64,000 nucleotides of DNA, taken from Ancylobacter gelatini (lineage in GTDB: Bacteria > Pseudomonadota > Alphaproteobacteria > Rhizobiales > Xanthobacteraceae). Below are positions 55,067-63,724 of the stretch, piece after piece (position 1 is the first letter of the stretch; each line of letters starts with the position of its first letter). A program made the translations under genes and the position numbers. The stretch spans positions 124,001-188,000 of the forward strand of contig NZ_JAKVIL010000008.1 of the NCBI RefSeq assembly GCF_022601675.1. Direction: 5' to 3'. A model generated the notes under the pieces. That model made no database searches. It was not told where the DNA came from and saw nothing but the letters and a program-made list of their open reading frames with translations.

Positions 55067-56443
55067 ATGAGCGATCCGCGTAACGAGACCACTCTCGACC
55101 ACGTTCTGCACGAGGCCGGCCCTGCCTTGCCGGCACGCGAGCACATTGCCGACATCGCCGCCCGCCTGAATGAACTCGACGACATCGCCGCCGCCACGCT
55201 GGTGGCGCGGCTGCCGCATGAGCAGGTCATCGAACTGCTCGACCACCCGGAATTCGACCAGTCGGTGCGCATTCTCGAAGCGCTGCCGACCGGGGAGGCC
55301 GCGCTCCTGGTCGCCGGCATGTCGGCCGACCGCGCGGCCGACCTGTTCGCCGAGATGGATCAGCGCGCGGGAGCCCGCCTCATGGCGGCGCTGGACCCGG
55401 AGACGCGCGCGGCGATCAAGCGACTGCTCACCTTCCCGCCGGACACCGCCGGCAGCCTGATGACCACCGAATTCGTCTCGGTACCCGCGACCTGGACGGT
55501 CGGCCAGACGCTGGAACATATCCGGCAGGTCGAGCGCACCCGCGAGACGGTCTACGCGATCTATGTACTGGATCCGTCAAGCGGAAAGCTCATCAAGGCG
55601 GTGTCGCTACGCCGGCTCATTACCGGCGCGCCTGACGACCCCATCCTTTCCGTCGCCGCCGCGCCCGACCCGATCACCACTGGCCCGCTGGCGGACCGGG
55701 AGGATGTCGCGCGGCTGTTCTCCAAATACGATCTGCTGGCGGTGCCGGTGGTCGACGACGCCGGCATCGTGATCGGCATCGTGACGGTCGACGACATGAT
55801 CGACGCCATCATCGAGGAATCGACCGAGGACGTGCAGAAGTTCGGCGGCATGGAGGCTCTGGACGAGCCCTATATGGAGATCGGCTTCCTGAACATGCTG
55901 AGGAAGCGTGCCGGCTGGCTTTGCATCCTGTTCGTCGGCGAGATGTTCACCGCAAGCGCCATGCAGCATTTCGAGGACGAGCTGGAGCGCGCGATCGTGC
56001 TGACCCTGTTCATCCCGCTGATCATGAGTTCAGGAGGCAACTCCGGCTCGCAGGCGACCTCGCTGATCATTCGCGCGCTGGCGCTGCACGAGATCAAGCT
56101 CGGCGACTGGTGGCGGGTGGCGCTGCGTGAGTTGCCCTCGGGGCTCGCGCTCGGTTCGATCCTCGGCGCGCTCGGCATCATCCGCATCTCCGCCTGGCAG
56201 ATGCTGGGCCTGCACGATTATGGCGAGCACTGGATGCTGATCGCGGCCACCATCGGCGCCTCGCTGCTGGCGATCGTCACCTTCGGCTCGATGCTCGGCT
56301 CGATGCTGCCCTTCGTGCTGCGCCGTCTCGGCTTCGACCCCGCAAGCGCCTCGGCGCCGTTCGTGGCGACCTTCATCGATGTCACCGGACTGGTGATCTA
56401 CTTCTCGGTGGCTCTGGCCATCCTCTCGGGAACGCTGCTCTAG
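55067..56443 (+). CDS. mgtE: Magnesium transporter MgtE
   Basis: A 458-residue protein. The N-terminal helical domain (about 1-130) has LNELDDIAAATLVARLPHEQ and is followed by two CBS domains (about 135-260), then five membrane helices with the conserved SSGGNSGSQATSLIIRAL and PFVATFIDVTGLVIYFSVAL. By family knowledge the N-terminal and CBS domains sense cytosolic magnesium and gate a Mg2+ channel. I start it at ATG 55067. It lies between the two halves of the C1 island but is not known to take part in it. The 213-base leader has GC-rich hairpins but no recognisable Mg riboswitch. Confidence 0.9.
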   Translation: MSDPRNETTLDHVLHEAGPALPAREHIADIAARLNELDDIAAATLVARLPHEQVIELLDHPEFDQSVRILEALPTGEAALLVAGMSADRAADLFAEMDQRAGARLMAALDPETRAAIKRLLTFPPDTAGSLMTTEFVSVPATWTVGQTLEHIRQVERTRETVYAIYVLDPSSGKLIKAVSLRRLITGAPDDPILSVAAAPDPITTGPLADREDVARLFSKYDLLAVPVVDDAGIVIGIVTVDDMIDAIIEESTEDVQKFGGMEALDEPYMEIGFLNMLRKRAGWLCILFVGEMFTASAMQHFEDELERAIVLTLFIPLIMSSGGNSGSQATSLIIRALALHEIKLGDWWRVALRELPSGLALGSILGALGIIRISAWQMLGLHDYGEHWMLIAATIGASLLAIVTFGSMLGSMLPFVLRRLGFDPASASAPFVATFIDVTGLVIYFSVALAILSGTLL

Positions 56444-56456
56444 GTCACGCACCCGG

Positions 56457-56479
56457 CCCTCTCCCCGTCGGGGAGAGGG
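56457..56479. terminator. Bidirectional hairpin between mgtE and fhcC
   Basis: A perfect 10-bp stem, CCCTCTCCCC / GGGGAGAGGG, with loop GTC, sits midway between the convergent genes. There is no U-tract on either side. Confidence 0.75.
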
Positions 56480-56487
56480 TGCCCGGT

Positions 56488-57288
56488 CTATTCGGGCACC
56501 AGCACCTCGCCCTGCCCGCCCAGGAGCACATCCCCGACCAGACGGCGCGCGCGCGTCGCCTTGTCGAGGAAACCCGAAAGGTCGGGCACACGGCGGGCCA
56601 TGAGCTGGAGCGCGATCAGTTCCTGCGTGCCGGTATCGACAAAGCCTGCCGGCAGCTCGGGAACCGTGCGCGTCAGCACCGTGCCGCGCTTCATGCCGCG
56701 CCCCATGAGGGGGCCGATGGCGCCGAGCACGCAGACCGTGCCAGCAATCATCTCGGTGGCGAGGCCTTCGCCGGCGTCGCCCTCGATCACGATCAACCCG
56801 CCGCGCTGGCGCTCGGCCGCGCGGGGACCCGCCGATCCCGTGATCCGTATGACGCCGCCCGACATGCCGCGCCGCGAACCGGACGACGCCGCGCCGAGCC
56901 GCGCCCCGGCACGGCCCGCGACCTTGATGCGCCCACCGGACAGTTCGGCGCCGAGGAAATCGCCGGTACCGCCGGCAATGCGCAGCGTGCCGCCGGACAT
57001 GCCATGCCCGGCCCAGGCACCGACCGGCCCGTCGACCAGCAACTCGCCGCCATCCATCTTCGCGCCGACATGATCGAGCCGGGGGTCGCCAATCTCGATC
57101 ACCAGCGAGCCCTCCGGCCCGCGCTCGACGAAGAACAGCTCTGCCAGCGGCACAGCGCGCCCGCCGCAGGGCAGCATCATCTGCTCGATCTCGCGCAGCG
57201 AGAGCCCGGCAAAGGTGCCAGGCGTGACGCTGGAGAGGTCCACCCGCGCTTCCAGCGCCGCGCGGGGCTTGAGAACCGCACCGCTCAT
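56488..57288 (-). CDS. fhcC: Formyltransferase/hydrolase complex subunit C
   Basis: A 266-residue protein homologous to subunit C of formylmethanofuran dehydrogenase (FwdC/FmdC) and to the GXGXG beta-helix of glutamate synthase. Short repeats of the type GGxxxVxG run through residues 75-210, such as MSGGTLRIAGGTGDFLGAEL and LSGGRIKVAGRAG. It stabilises the complex with FhcA, B and D. The start ATG (57288) overlaps the fhcD stop by one base (TGATG). It is the last gene of the pcd-fhcB-fhcA-fhcD-fhcC operon. Confidence 0.93.
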   Translation of the reverse strand: MSGAVLKPRAALEARVDLSSVTPGTFAGLSLREIEQMMLPCGGRAVPLAELFFVERGPEGSLVIEIGDPRLDHVGAKMDGGELLVDGPVGAWAGHGMSGGTLRIAGGTGDFLGAELSGGRIKVAGRAGARLGAASSGSRRGMSGGVIRITGSAGPRAAERQRGGLIVIEGDAGEGLATEMIAGTVCVLGAIGPLMGRGMKRGTVLTRTVPELPAGFVDTGTQELIALQLMARRVPDLSGFLDKATRARRLVGDVLLGGQGEVLVPE

Positions 57289-58208
57289 CACGCCGCTCCC
57301 GGATTTGCGCCCGCGCCCATGATCTCGCGCAGCTTGAAGTGGAAGGGGCCGAGATTGCCGCCGTAATTGCCGGCATCGATCGCGACGATGCCGCCGTCGG
57401 CACCGATGGCGCACACCGCCTCGATCCCGACGCGAGTGGCCTGAGAGACCGCCTCGAAGCTCACGCCGTCGATCACGATCTCCAGAACCGAGCCGACCTC
57501 GGGCGGCAGTGCGCTGGGCCGGACGCCGCGCAGCGTCGGGCAATAAGCGTCGTTGGTGGAGGCGAACAGGCCCTTGTATTTGGAGCCGACCTTGGAGCCG
57601 GAGCGCACCACCCCGCCGGGGAATGGCAGGATGATGCCCTCCACCGTCGTCATCGCCTTCACGGCCGCCTCGGCGGCATGCAGCGCCTGCGCGCGGGTGC
57701 GGGCAAGAATGAGAAAATTACCGCCGCCGACGCCTTCCACCGAGCCGGTGTCCTCGTCGCAGACGAACTCGCCTTCCATCACCGGCAGGCGCCAGAAGCG
57801 CTTCTGGTCGATCTTCTTGGAAATCTGGAAGCCATCGGCGAAATAGCGGATGGTCTTGGCCAGCGGCACCCGCTTGCCGGTGTCGATGCCGGCATAGCAG
57901 GCCGTGGTCGGGCAGGTCAGGATGCACTGGCCGAGGCGCAGCGGCACGACTTTCTTCAGCGAGCCGAAATCCATCGCGAAGATCAGGATGGCGACGCCGG
58001 GTCGCCCGTCCGGGGTCTCGCTCGCCGGAATCTCCCGCTCCACCGCCGCCTCGCAGCCGCAGCCGATGACCGAGGTCGCAAAGCCCGTGGTGGTGCGCCC
58101 GGCGATCATCGCCCATTCCGGCGTGTCGGCGGTGATGATCAGCCGCGTGCCGACCATCGGGAAGGCCTCGGCGAAGGTGTCGCGTATCTCGACGCCGTTG
58201 AGAATCAT
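57288..58208 (-). CDS. fhcD: Formylmethanofuran:tetrahydromethanopterin formyltransferase (subunit D)
   Basis: A 306-residue enzyme (Ftr family). It moves the formyl group from formyl-H4MPT to the methanofuran analogue for hydrolysis to formate, in the oxidative direction in methylotrophs. Typical segments are AEAFPMVGTRLIITADTPEW, CILTCPTTACYAGIDTG, and the C-terminal IDAGNYGGNLGPFHFKL. The ATG at 58208 (MILNG) is used as it overlaps the fhcA stop by ATGA; an in-frame start six residues upstream is possible. Confidence 0.94.
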   Translation of the reverse strand: MILNGVEIRDTFAEAFPMVGTRLIITADTPEWAMIAGRTTTGFATSVIGCGCEAAVEREIPASETPDGRPGVAILIFAMDFGSLKKVVPLRLGQCILTCPTTACYAGIDTGKRVPLAKTIRYFADGFQISKKIDQKRFWRLPVMEGEFVCDEDTGSVEGVGGGNFLILARTRAQALHAAEAAVKAMTTVEGIILPFPGGVVRSGSKVGSKYKGLFASTNDAYCPTLRGVRPSALPPEVGSVLEIVIDGVSFEAVSQATRVGIEAVCAIGADGGIVAIDAGNYGGNLGPFHFKLREIMGAGANPGAA

Positions 58209-59860
58209 GGCGCCACCCCCTCGCATGTCAGGATCGTAGGCCCGGCCCCGTTTCTGAGTTCATGGTCGGCAATGCGGAAATGGCTGGCCTTCAGCCCCAC
58301 CGCCTCGTCGAACCACCGCTGCATGTCCTTCTCGATGCCCCGGTCGAATTCCGGCCGGGCGACATGGGTGGTGCCGGCCACCGTCTCGACGATGGCACCG
58401 TCCTTCACCACGAGCCGGCCATCCTTGAACACAAGCCGCGCCGTGGAGAACATCGCCTCGCGGTCGCTCTCCTCGGCATAGACCACGACATCGCCGACGC
58501 CGCCGGGCGCCAAATGGCCCTTGTCGGTCAGGCCGAGAATACGGGCGGGAGCGGCGCGGGTGAGGATGGCGATCTCGTCCAGCGAGTATTCACGGGAGAT
58601 CTGCCCGAGCAGGGTGTGCGCCTGCGCCGCCTTGTGTAGGGTGGCGAGCTGGGCGTTGCGGAAATCGCGGTCCATCAGCAGCCGGATCAGGTGCGGATAG
58701 GTGGTGAACGGCCCGCCATTGGGATGGTCTGTGGTCAGGAAGATGCGCCAGGGATCGTCCACCAGCAGGAACAGTTCCAGCCCGATCGCCCATTGCAGCG
58801 CGTTGACGAAGGACTTGTCGCGATACTCGAACGGGATGACCCCGCAGGCGGCATCGAGCTCGATATCCATGCCGATCGACTTCTTCGGCGTCGCGATGCC
58901 GCGGTTGCGGTATTGCGACATGTAATCGGCGGAGGCCGTCACGGTCTGGCCGAACATCACCTGCCCGACATCGACCGAGATGTTGGGGTTCTTGTTCACC
59001 AGCTCGGCGATACGCGCGGCGGAGGAGGAGAACTTCCGGTCGCCCTCGGTGCCGTAGGAATGGAACTGGAGGTGCGTGAGGTGCAGCCGGCGGCCTTCTG
59101 CAGCAAGGATCGTTGCCAGCGTGGTCTCGTCATTGCCCGGCACACCGAGATTGCAGCCATGCAGATGGATCGGGTGCGGCAGGCCGAGTTCGGTCACCGC
59201 GCGGATCAGGGTTTGCAATACCGTGCGCGGCGTCACCCCGTAATGCGGGTTCGCCTCGTCGAGCTGCATCCAGCGCGCGTTGAACTTGAAGGCGTTGATG
59301 CCGCCGGGATTGACGATCTTGATGGCGAAGGCCTGCGTCGCCTCCACCATCCAGCCGACATAGGCGTTGATCTGCTCCTGCTTCGCCCCGGCCGCCATCA
59401 ACCTCAGCAGGAAATCATCGTTGCCGAGAACGAGATAGGCGCCGGTGTCGAGGTTGGGGATGTCCGCCATTTCCAGATGCGCGCCGCGCGCATTGGCCCC
59501 GACCATGGCGGGCTCGAACACGGTGGTGTAGCCAAGCTCGGAATAGCGGCAGCCGGTGGCGTGGGCGGTCGGCACCGCGCGCCCGCCGCCGCAGCCGCAG
59601 AAGGCGCCGGGCAGCTCGGGAAAGGCCCGCCGGTCTTCCTGCATCAGCATGCGGGCAAGGTTCATCTTGCCGCCCGCGATGTGGCTGTGCAGGTCAATGC
59701 CGCCCGCCATCACCACGTCGCCGCCGAGATCGTATTCGACATCGGCCTTCAGGTCGGTGCCGGCGACGATACGACCGTCAACCAGCTCGACGTCGCGAGA
59801 GACCAGGCTCTCGCCATGGGCCGGGTCGAGCACACGCCCACCCTTCAGCCTTATGCGCAT
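58205..59860 (-). CDS. fhcA: Formyltransferase/hydrolase complex subunit A (formyl-methanofuran hydrolase)
   Basis: A 551-residue amidohydrolase of the FwdA/FmdA type. The binuclear metal site shows GGIDLHSHIAGGKMNLARML near the N-terminus, IHLHGCNLG and LHLTHLQFHSYG in the barrel, and an aspartate in FLTTDHPNGGPF; carboxylated lysine candidate in FKFNARWMQ. It hydrolyses the formylated methanofuran analogue to formate. The gene follows the fhcB stop without a gap and overlaps fhcD by ATGA. Confidence 0.94.
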   Translation of the reverse strand: MRIRLKGGRVLDPAHGESLVSRDVELVDGRIVAGTDLKADVEYDLGGDVVMAGGIDLHSHIAGGKMNLARMLMQEDRRAFPELPGAFCGCGGGRAVPTAHATGCRYSELGYTTVFEPAMVGANARGAHLEMADIPNLDTGAYLVLGNDDFLLRLMAAGAKQEQINAYVGWMVEATQAFAIKIVNPGGINAFKFNARWMQLDEANPHYGVTPRTVLQTLIRAVTELGLPHPIHLHGCNLGVPGNDETTLATILAAEGRRLHLTHLQFHSYGTEGDRKFSSSAARIAELVNKNPNISVDVGQVMFGQTVTASADYMSQYRNRGIATPKKSIGMDIELDAACGVIPFEYRDKSFVNALQWAIGLELFLLVDDPWRIFLTTDHPNGGPFTTYPHLIRLLMDRDFRNAQLATLHKAAQAHTLLGQISREYSLDEIAILTRAAPARILGLTDKGHLAPGGVGDVVVYAEESDREAMFSTARLVFKDGRLVVKDGAIVETVAGTTHVARPEFDRGIEKDMQRWFDEAVGLKASHFRIADHELRNGAGPTILTCEGVAP

Positions 59861-61114
59861 TCAACCCTCCGCTATGCATCGCACAGCCTCGGCGACGCTC
59901 GGAAGCGTCGCGACGCGCAGGGCGCCGAGCGGCAGGCTCACAATTGAATCCATGCGGAACACCGTGCCCGCATGATCGACGCCCGGCGTGCCCACGGGGA
60001 TGAACACGTCCGGCGCCGCCTCAAAAACCGTCTCGGGATGGGCAAGGGCGATCACCTTGCCGGAAAAGCGCGGCGGCGGCTCCGGTCTCAGCGCGCTGAC
60101 CCAGACCATGAGATCGGCATCCTCAAGCGCCGCGCCGGTCTCGAACAGGGTCGAATCATGCTCGGACCCGCCGGCCCGCACTGCCGTACGCAGCGGATAG
60201 CCGAGCCGCCACAGCAGCAGCTGGTTGACGCCGATGATGTTGTCGCGCCCGCCCAGCGGGAACACGCCGGCCCGCGTCGTCACGTTCAGCGCGTCGACGA
60301 GGGCGGTGGCCCGGGTGGCGACGAGGTCACCCTCGTCGAGCGTCGCCGCATTCCACGTCACCACCGCATAGGCAGCGCCCTTGAGCGCCGCTGCCACGTC
60401 GGCGAGAGCCTCAACCGCCACGCCGCCATAGGCCTCGCCCGGCAGCGCGCGCCCGGCGAGCAGGCCGGAGATGGCTTCGAGCGCCGCGACCGCATCTTCG
60501 GCCGCCAAATGCGTCACGCGGGCACGGGCGAGCTGGTCGCGCGCCTTCTCGCCCGGTCCTCCCCCTAGGAAGATCACCCGCCGCTCGCCGGTCGCGAACA
60601 GCGGGGTAGCGGGGTAGAGCCGCTCGAACAGCCGCCCGAAATGCGGGGTCGGGTCTTCGCCCACCACCAGCAGCACGTCGCAGCGGTTGCGCACCTCAGC
60701 CAGCGTCACCGACAGCCAGCCGGTGCGCTGCGCGGCGGCATAGTTCCGGAACAGGGCGGGCGAGGCGTAATGGTCCAGCACGCCGCCGAAACGGGCGGCG
60801 AGGTCGACCAGCGCCCCGGCTCCCGCCATGTCGACGCCGAGCCCGGCAATGACCGGCGCCCGTGCCGCGCGCAGCAGGGCCTGGGCCTGTGCCGCCGCCT
60901 CGGCGCCGGAAACCGCCTCGCCACCAAGGGCCGGAGCCGGATCGGCCACGTCGCGACGGCGCAGCAGGCGGGCGGCCTCGGCGCAGACGGTGCCGCCGCC
61001 CGCGCCAATTGCACGCACGTCGCGCCCCGTCACCTCGACGGAAAGATCATCGCAGCCGAGCCCGCAGAAGGCGCAGACGACATCGGTGAAAGTCTCGGTC
61101 CAATGATCAGCCAT
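59861..61114 (-). CDS. fhcB: Formyltransferase/hydrolase complex subunit B
   Basis: A 417-residue protein related to the tungsto/molybdopterin subunit FwdB/FmdB of formylmethanofuran dehydrogenase. In bacteria the Fhc complex is a hydrolase and does not oxidise formate, so FhcB is considered structural. Here the N-terminal cysteines of the iron-sulfur site (CAFCGLGC, residues 15-22) and a fourth Cys about 20 residues later are still present, while the stretch where archaeal subunits carry the metal-ligand cysteine reads ASPALFRNYAA, without cysteine. It follows pcd by 5 bases and runs directly into fhcA. Confidence 0.92.
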   Translation of the reverse strand: MADHWTETFTDVVCAFCGLGCDDLSVEVTGRDVRAIGAGGGTVCAEAARLLRRRDVADPAPALGGEAVSGAEAAAQAQALLRAARAPVIAGLGVDMAGAGALVDLAARFGGVLDHYASPALFRNYAAAQRTGWLSVTLAEVRNRCDVLLVVGEDPTPHFGRLFERLYPATPLFATGERRVIFLGGGPGEKARDQLARARVTHLAAEDAVAALEAISGLLAGRALPGEAYGGVAVEALADVAAALKGAAYAVVTWNAATLDEGDLVATRATALVDALNVTTRAGVFPLGGRDNIIGVNQLLLWRLGYPLRTAVRAGGSEHDSTLFETGAALEDADLMVWVSALRPEPPPRFSGKVIALAHPETVFEAAPDVFIPVGTPGVDHAGTVFRMDSIVSLPLGALRVATLPSVAEAVRCIAEG

Positions 61115-61119
61115 GGCGC

Positions 61120-61500
61120 TCAGTCATATTTGATGTAGGCGAAGCGAAGATCGCCGCGGGGCGTGCCCTCGAGCGCGCTGTCCGGCTCGGTGCCGGGCTG
61201 CCAACCCACGACGTCTTCGATCTTTTTCGCCAGTTGAATGTCGCGCTCGGTGATGCCCTTGGCGTCGTGCGACATCAGCCGCACCTCGACCCAGGCATAG
61301 GAGGCGGTGATGTCGGGATGGTGCCAGGCGGCCTCGGCAAGGTGACCGACGGTGTTGATCACCATCAGCGTGCCCTTCCAGCCATTGGTCTTGTAGGTAC
61401 GGCGTATCCAGCCATCCTCAAGCCGCCACTTCGGCAGCTCGGCGGCAAGCCGCGCCACTATCTCTTTGTCATCAATAGTCTTTTTTGGATCGATCGCCAC
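61120..61500 (-). CDS. pcd: Pterin-4a-carbinolamine dehydratase-like protein
   Basis: A 126-residue protein of the PCD/DCoH family. The family signature is GHLAEAAWHHPDITASYAWV, with the HHP catalytic segment. Members of this branch in methylotroph H4MPT islands (pcd) are larger than DCoH, by an N-terminal helix, and are thought to act on a pterin intermediate. I use the GTG at 61500, preceded by GGGGAGGA, 8 bases upstream; a longer ORF upstream has no such site. It is the first gene of the fhc operon; divergent from mtdB. Confidence 0.87.
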   Translation of the reverse strand: MAIDPKKTIDDKEIVARLAAELPKWRLEDGWIRRTYKTNGWKGTLMVINTVGHLAEAAWHHPDITASYAWVEVRLMSHDAKGITERDIQLAKKIEDVVGWQPGTEPDSALEGTPRGDLRFAYIKYD

Positions 61501-61829
61501 AGCGTCTCGTCCTCCCCGGCCAGTCCGCCCGTTCTTGGCGCGGGCGGCACTTGACGATTCGGTAGCACGCAAAACCGCCTCTCGGCAAACTTCCTGACAA
61601 CAGGTGGCGCAGACGGCTTGTCGTGGCGGGGCGCTCGGCCTTACCATGGGGACGGATCGGGCCCCCAGCCCGGCATCGGCTATCGGCGGCATGGCGGGCG
61701 AACGGCCCGCGCGCGGTGCGATGGGCCTGCCTGCGTTTCGCAGCGCTGGCGACGGTTTGGCGAAAGCCCGCGTCGCTCTTTTCCGAACAGAGGCCGTAAT
61801 GGCCCATATTTCCTAGGGATCGAAACGAC
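61501..61829. other. 329-base divergent promoter region of pcd-fhc and mtdB-mch
   Basis: GC-rich. TTGACG occurs at 61551-61556 on the plus strand, but no acceptable -10 lies at the right distance. No dyad above noise was seen. A trimmed CCCG/CGGG inverted pair is scattered. It must hold the promoters of both operons, but I cannot locate them. Confidence 0.5.
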
Positions 61830-62726
61830 ATGGCGGATATCGCCCCCATTCTTCACGTCATCTCGCCGCTTCGTCACGTCAGCCCGTTCGATGTGAACAT
61901 GGCGCTGGATGCCGGCTACACGACCATCGTGCCCTATCCCGACGTGCGCCTCGACGAGATGACCGACCTGACCCAGGACATGATGTTCTCGCGCCCGCCG
62001 AGTCATGCCGCGCGCACCGGTCTGTTCATCGGCGGCAAGGATGCCGGGCTTGCGCTCGACATGGCCGACAAGGCGGCGAGCGCGCTGTTCCCCCCATTCC
62101 AGATTTCGATCTTCGTCGACCCGGCCGGCTCCTTCACCACCGCGGCCGCGATGATCGCCGAAGTCGAGAAGAAGCTGAAGACGACCCGGCCCGACGGGCT
62201 GAGCGGCGCCAAGGTGCAGGTCTACGGCGCCACCGGCGTTGTGGGCGGCATCGCCGCGGTGATCGCGGCCCAGGCCGGCGCGCATGTCACGCTGGTCTCC
62301 CATCGCGAGATCGAGGCCGTCGAGGCCAAGGCCCGCGAGTTCAAGACCCGTTTCAACGTGACGCTCGGCACCGCCGCCGCCCGTGACGACGCGGAAAAGC
62401 GGGCATTGCTGCCCGACGCGGAAGTGGCGCTGGCCTGCGGCAAGGCAGGCGTGCAGATCCTCACCCGCGAACACCTCGCCAGCGCCGGAAAGCTGCTGGT
62501 GGCGGCGGATGTCAACGCCGTGCCGCCCTCCGGCATCGCCGGCGTCGAGGCGCTCGACGATGGCAAGTCCATCGGAGGCGATGCGGTCGGCATCGGCGCG
62601 CTGGCCATCGGCCATCTCAAATACCGCGTGCAGCACGAGCTTCTGAAGCGCATGCGCGGCACTGATACTCCTCTGGTCATCGGGTTCGAGGATGCGTTCA
62701 GCCTCGCCCGCTCGCTGTCGCTCTGA
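61830..62726 (+). CDS. mtdB: NAD(P)-dependent methylene-tetrahydromethanopterin dehydrogenase
   Basis: A 298-residue dehydrogenase. It oxidises methylene-H4MPT to methenyl-H4MPT with NAD or NADP. The Rossmann motif is VYGATGVVGGIAAVIAAQAG (about residue 131), with VTLVSHRE closing the first strand pair; the N-terminus ISPLRHVSPFDVNMALDAGY is typical for MtdA/MtdB. Distinguishing MtdA from MtdB by sequence alone relies on context: here it sits in an H4MPT island, 29 bases ahead of mch. It starts at ATG 61830. Confidence 0.93.
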   Translation: MADIAPILHVISPLRHVSPFDVNMALDAGYTTIVPYPDVRLDEMTDLTQDMMFSRPPSHAARTGLFIGGKDAGLALDMADKAASALFPPFQISIFVDPAGSFTTAAAMIAEVEKKLKTTRPDGLSGAKVQVYGATGVVGGIAAVIAAQAGAHVTLVSHREIEAVEAKAREFKTRFNVTLGTAAARDDAEKRALLPDAEVALACGKAGVQILTREHLASAGKLLVAADVNAVPPSGIAGVEALDDGKSIGGDAVGIGALAIGHLKYRVQHELLKRMRGTDTPLVIGFEDAFSLARSLSL

Positions 62727-62755
62727 CGGCCGCGATCCGACAAAGGTACCTGAAC

Positions 62756-63724
62756 ATGGACTCCACCCTGCGCGACCGGCGTCCCAGCGTGAGCGCGCTG
62801 AGCCATCCCCTCGTCGAATCCCTTGTTGCCCACGCCGACACGCTGCGGCTCGACGTCTCCCGCGGCTATGGCGGCGCCTGCATCGTCGATGCCGGCATCA
62901 AGGCGCGCGGCGGCATCGAGGCGGGCCGGCGCATCGCTGAAATCTGCCTGGGCGGCCTCGGCACCGTCAGCATCGCCCCCAGCCCCCGTTTCGCGCGCTG
63001 GAGCACGCTGCTGGCCGTGCGCACGAGCGATCCGGTGCTGGCCTGCCTTGCCAGCCAATATGCCGGCTGGAGCCTGGCAGAGGGCGATTTCTTCGCGCTC
63101 GGCTCCGGCCCAGGCCGGGCGCATTATGCCAAGGAAGACCTGTTCGCCGAGATCGACTACCGCGATATCGGCAGCACGGCGACGCTGGTGCTGGAGGTCG
63201 ACCGCCTCCCGCCCGACACGCTGATCGAGCGGCTGGCCAATGATCTGGAACTCGGCGCCGACCGGCTCACGCTGATCCTCACCCCGACGCAGAGCCTCGC
63301 CGGCACGGTGCAGGTGGTAGCGCGCGTGCTCGAAGTGGCGCTGCACAAGGCACACGCGCTGCACTACCCGCTGACGCGCGTGGTGGACGGCATCGGCAGC
63401 GCGCCGCTGCCCCCGCCCGGCGCGGATTTCGTCACCGCCATGGGGCGCACCAACGACGCCGCGCTCTATGGCGGTGAGGTGCACCTGTTCGTGGACGGGC
63501 CGGAGGACGAGGCGCAGCAGCTTGCCGCCGGCCTGCCAAGCTCGACCTCGCGCGACCATGGCCGCAGCTTCGGCGAGATCTTCACCGCCTATAAGGGCGA
63601 TTTCTACGCCATGGACCCGATGCTGTTCAGCCCCGCGCGCGTCACCGTCACCGCGCTGGAAACCGGCCGCAGCTTCACCTATGGCGCGTTCCACGAGGCG
63701 GTGCTGGACCGCTCCTTCGGATGA
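62756..63724 (+). CDS. mch: Methenyl-tetrahydromethanopterin cyclohydrolase
   Basis: A 322-residue enzyme that hydrolyses methenyl-H4MPT to N5-formyl-H4MPT, the step between MtdB and FhcD. It carries the family opening SALSHPLVESLVAHADTLRL, GGACIVDAGIKARGGIEAG, and near the C-terminus GRSFGEIFTAYKGDFYAMDP, typical for Mch. It overlaps the following ATP-grasp gene by ATGA. Confidence 0.95.
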   Translation: MDSTLRDRRPSVSALSHPLVESLVAHADTLRLDVSRGYGGACIVDAGIKARGGIEAGRRIAEICLGGLGTVSIAPSPRFARWSTLLAVRTSDPVLACLASQYAGWSLAEGDFFALGSGPGRAHYAKEDLFAEIDYRDIGSTATLVLEVDRLPPDTLIERLANDLELGADRLTLILTPTQSLAGTVQVVARVLEVALHKAHALHYPLTRVVDGIGSAPLPPPGADFVTAMGRTNDAALYGGEVHLFVDGPEDEAQQLAAGLPSSTSRDHGRSFGEIFTAYKGDFYAMDPMLFSPARVTVTALETGRSFTYGAFHEAVLDRSFG

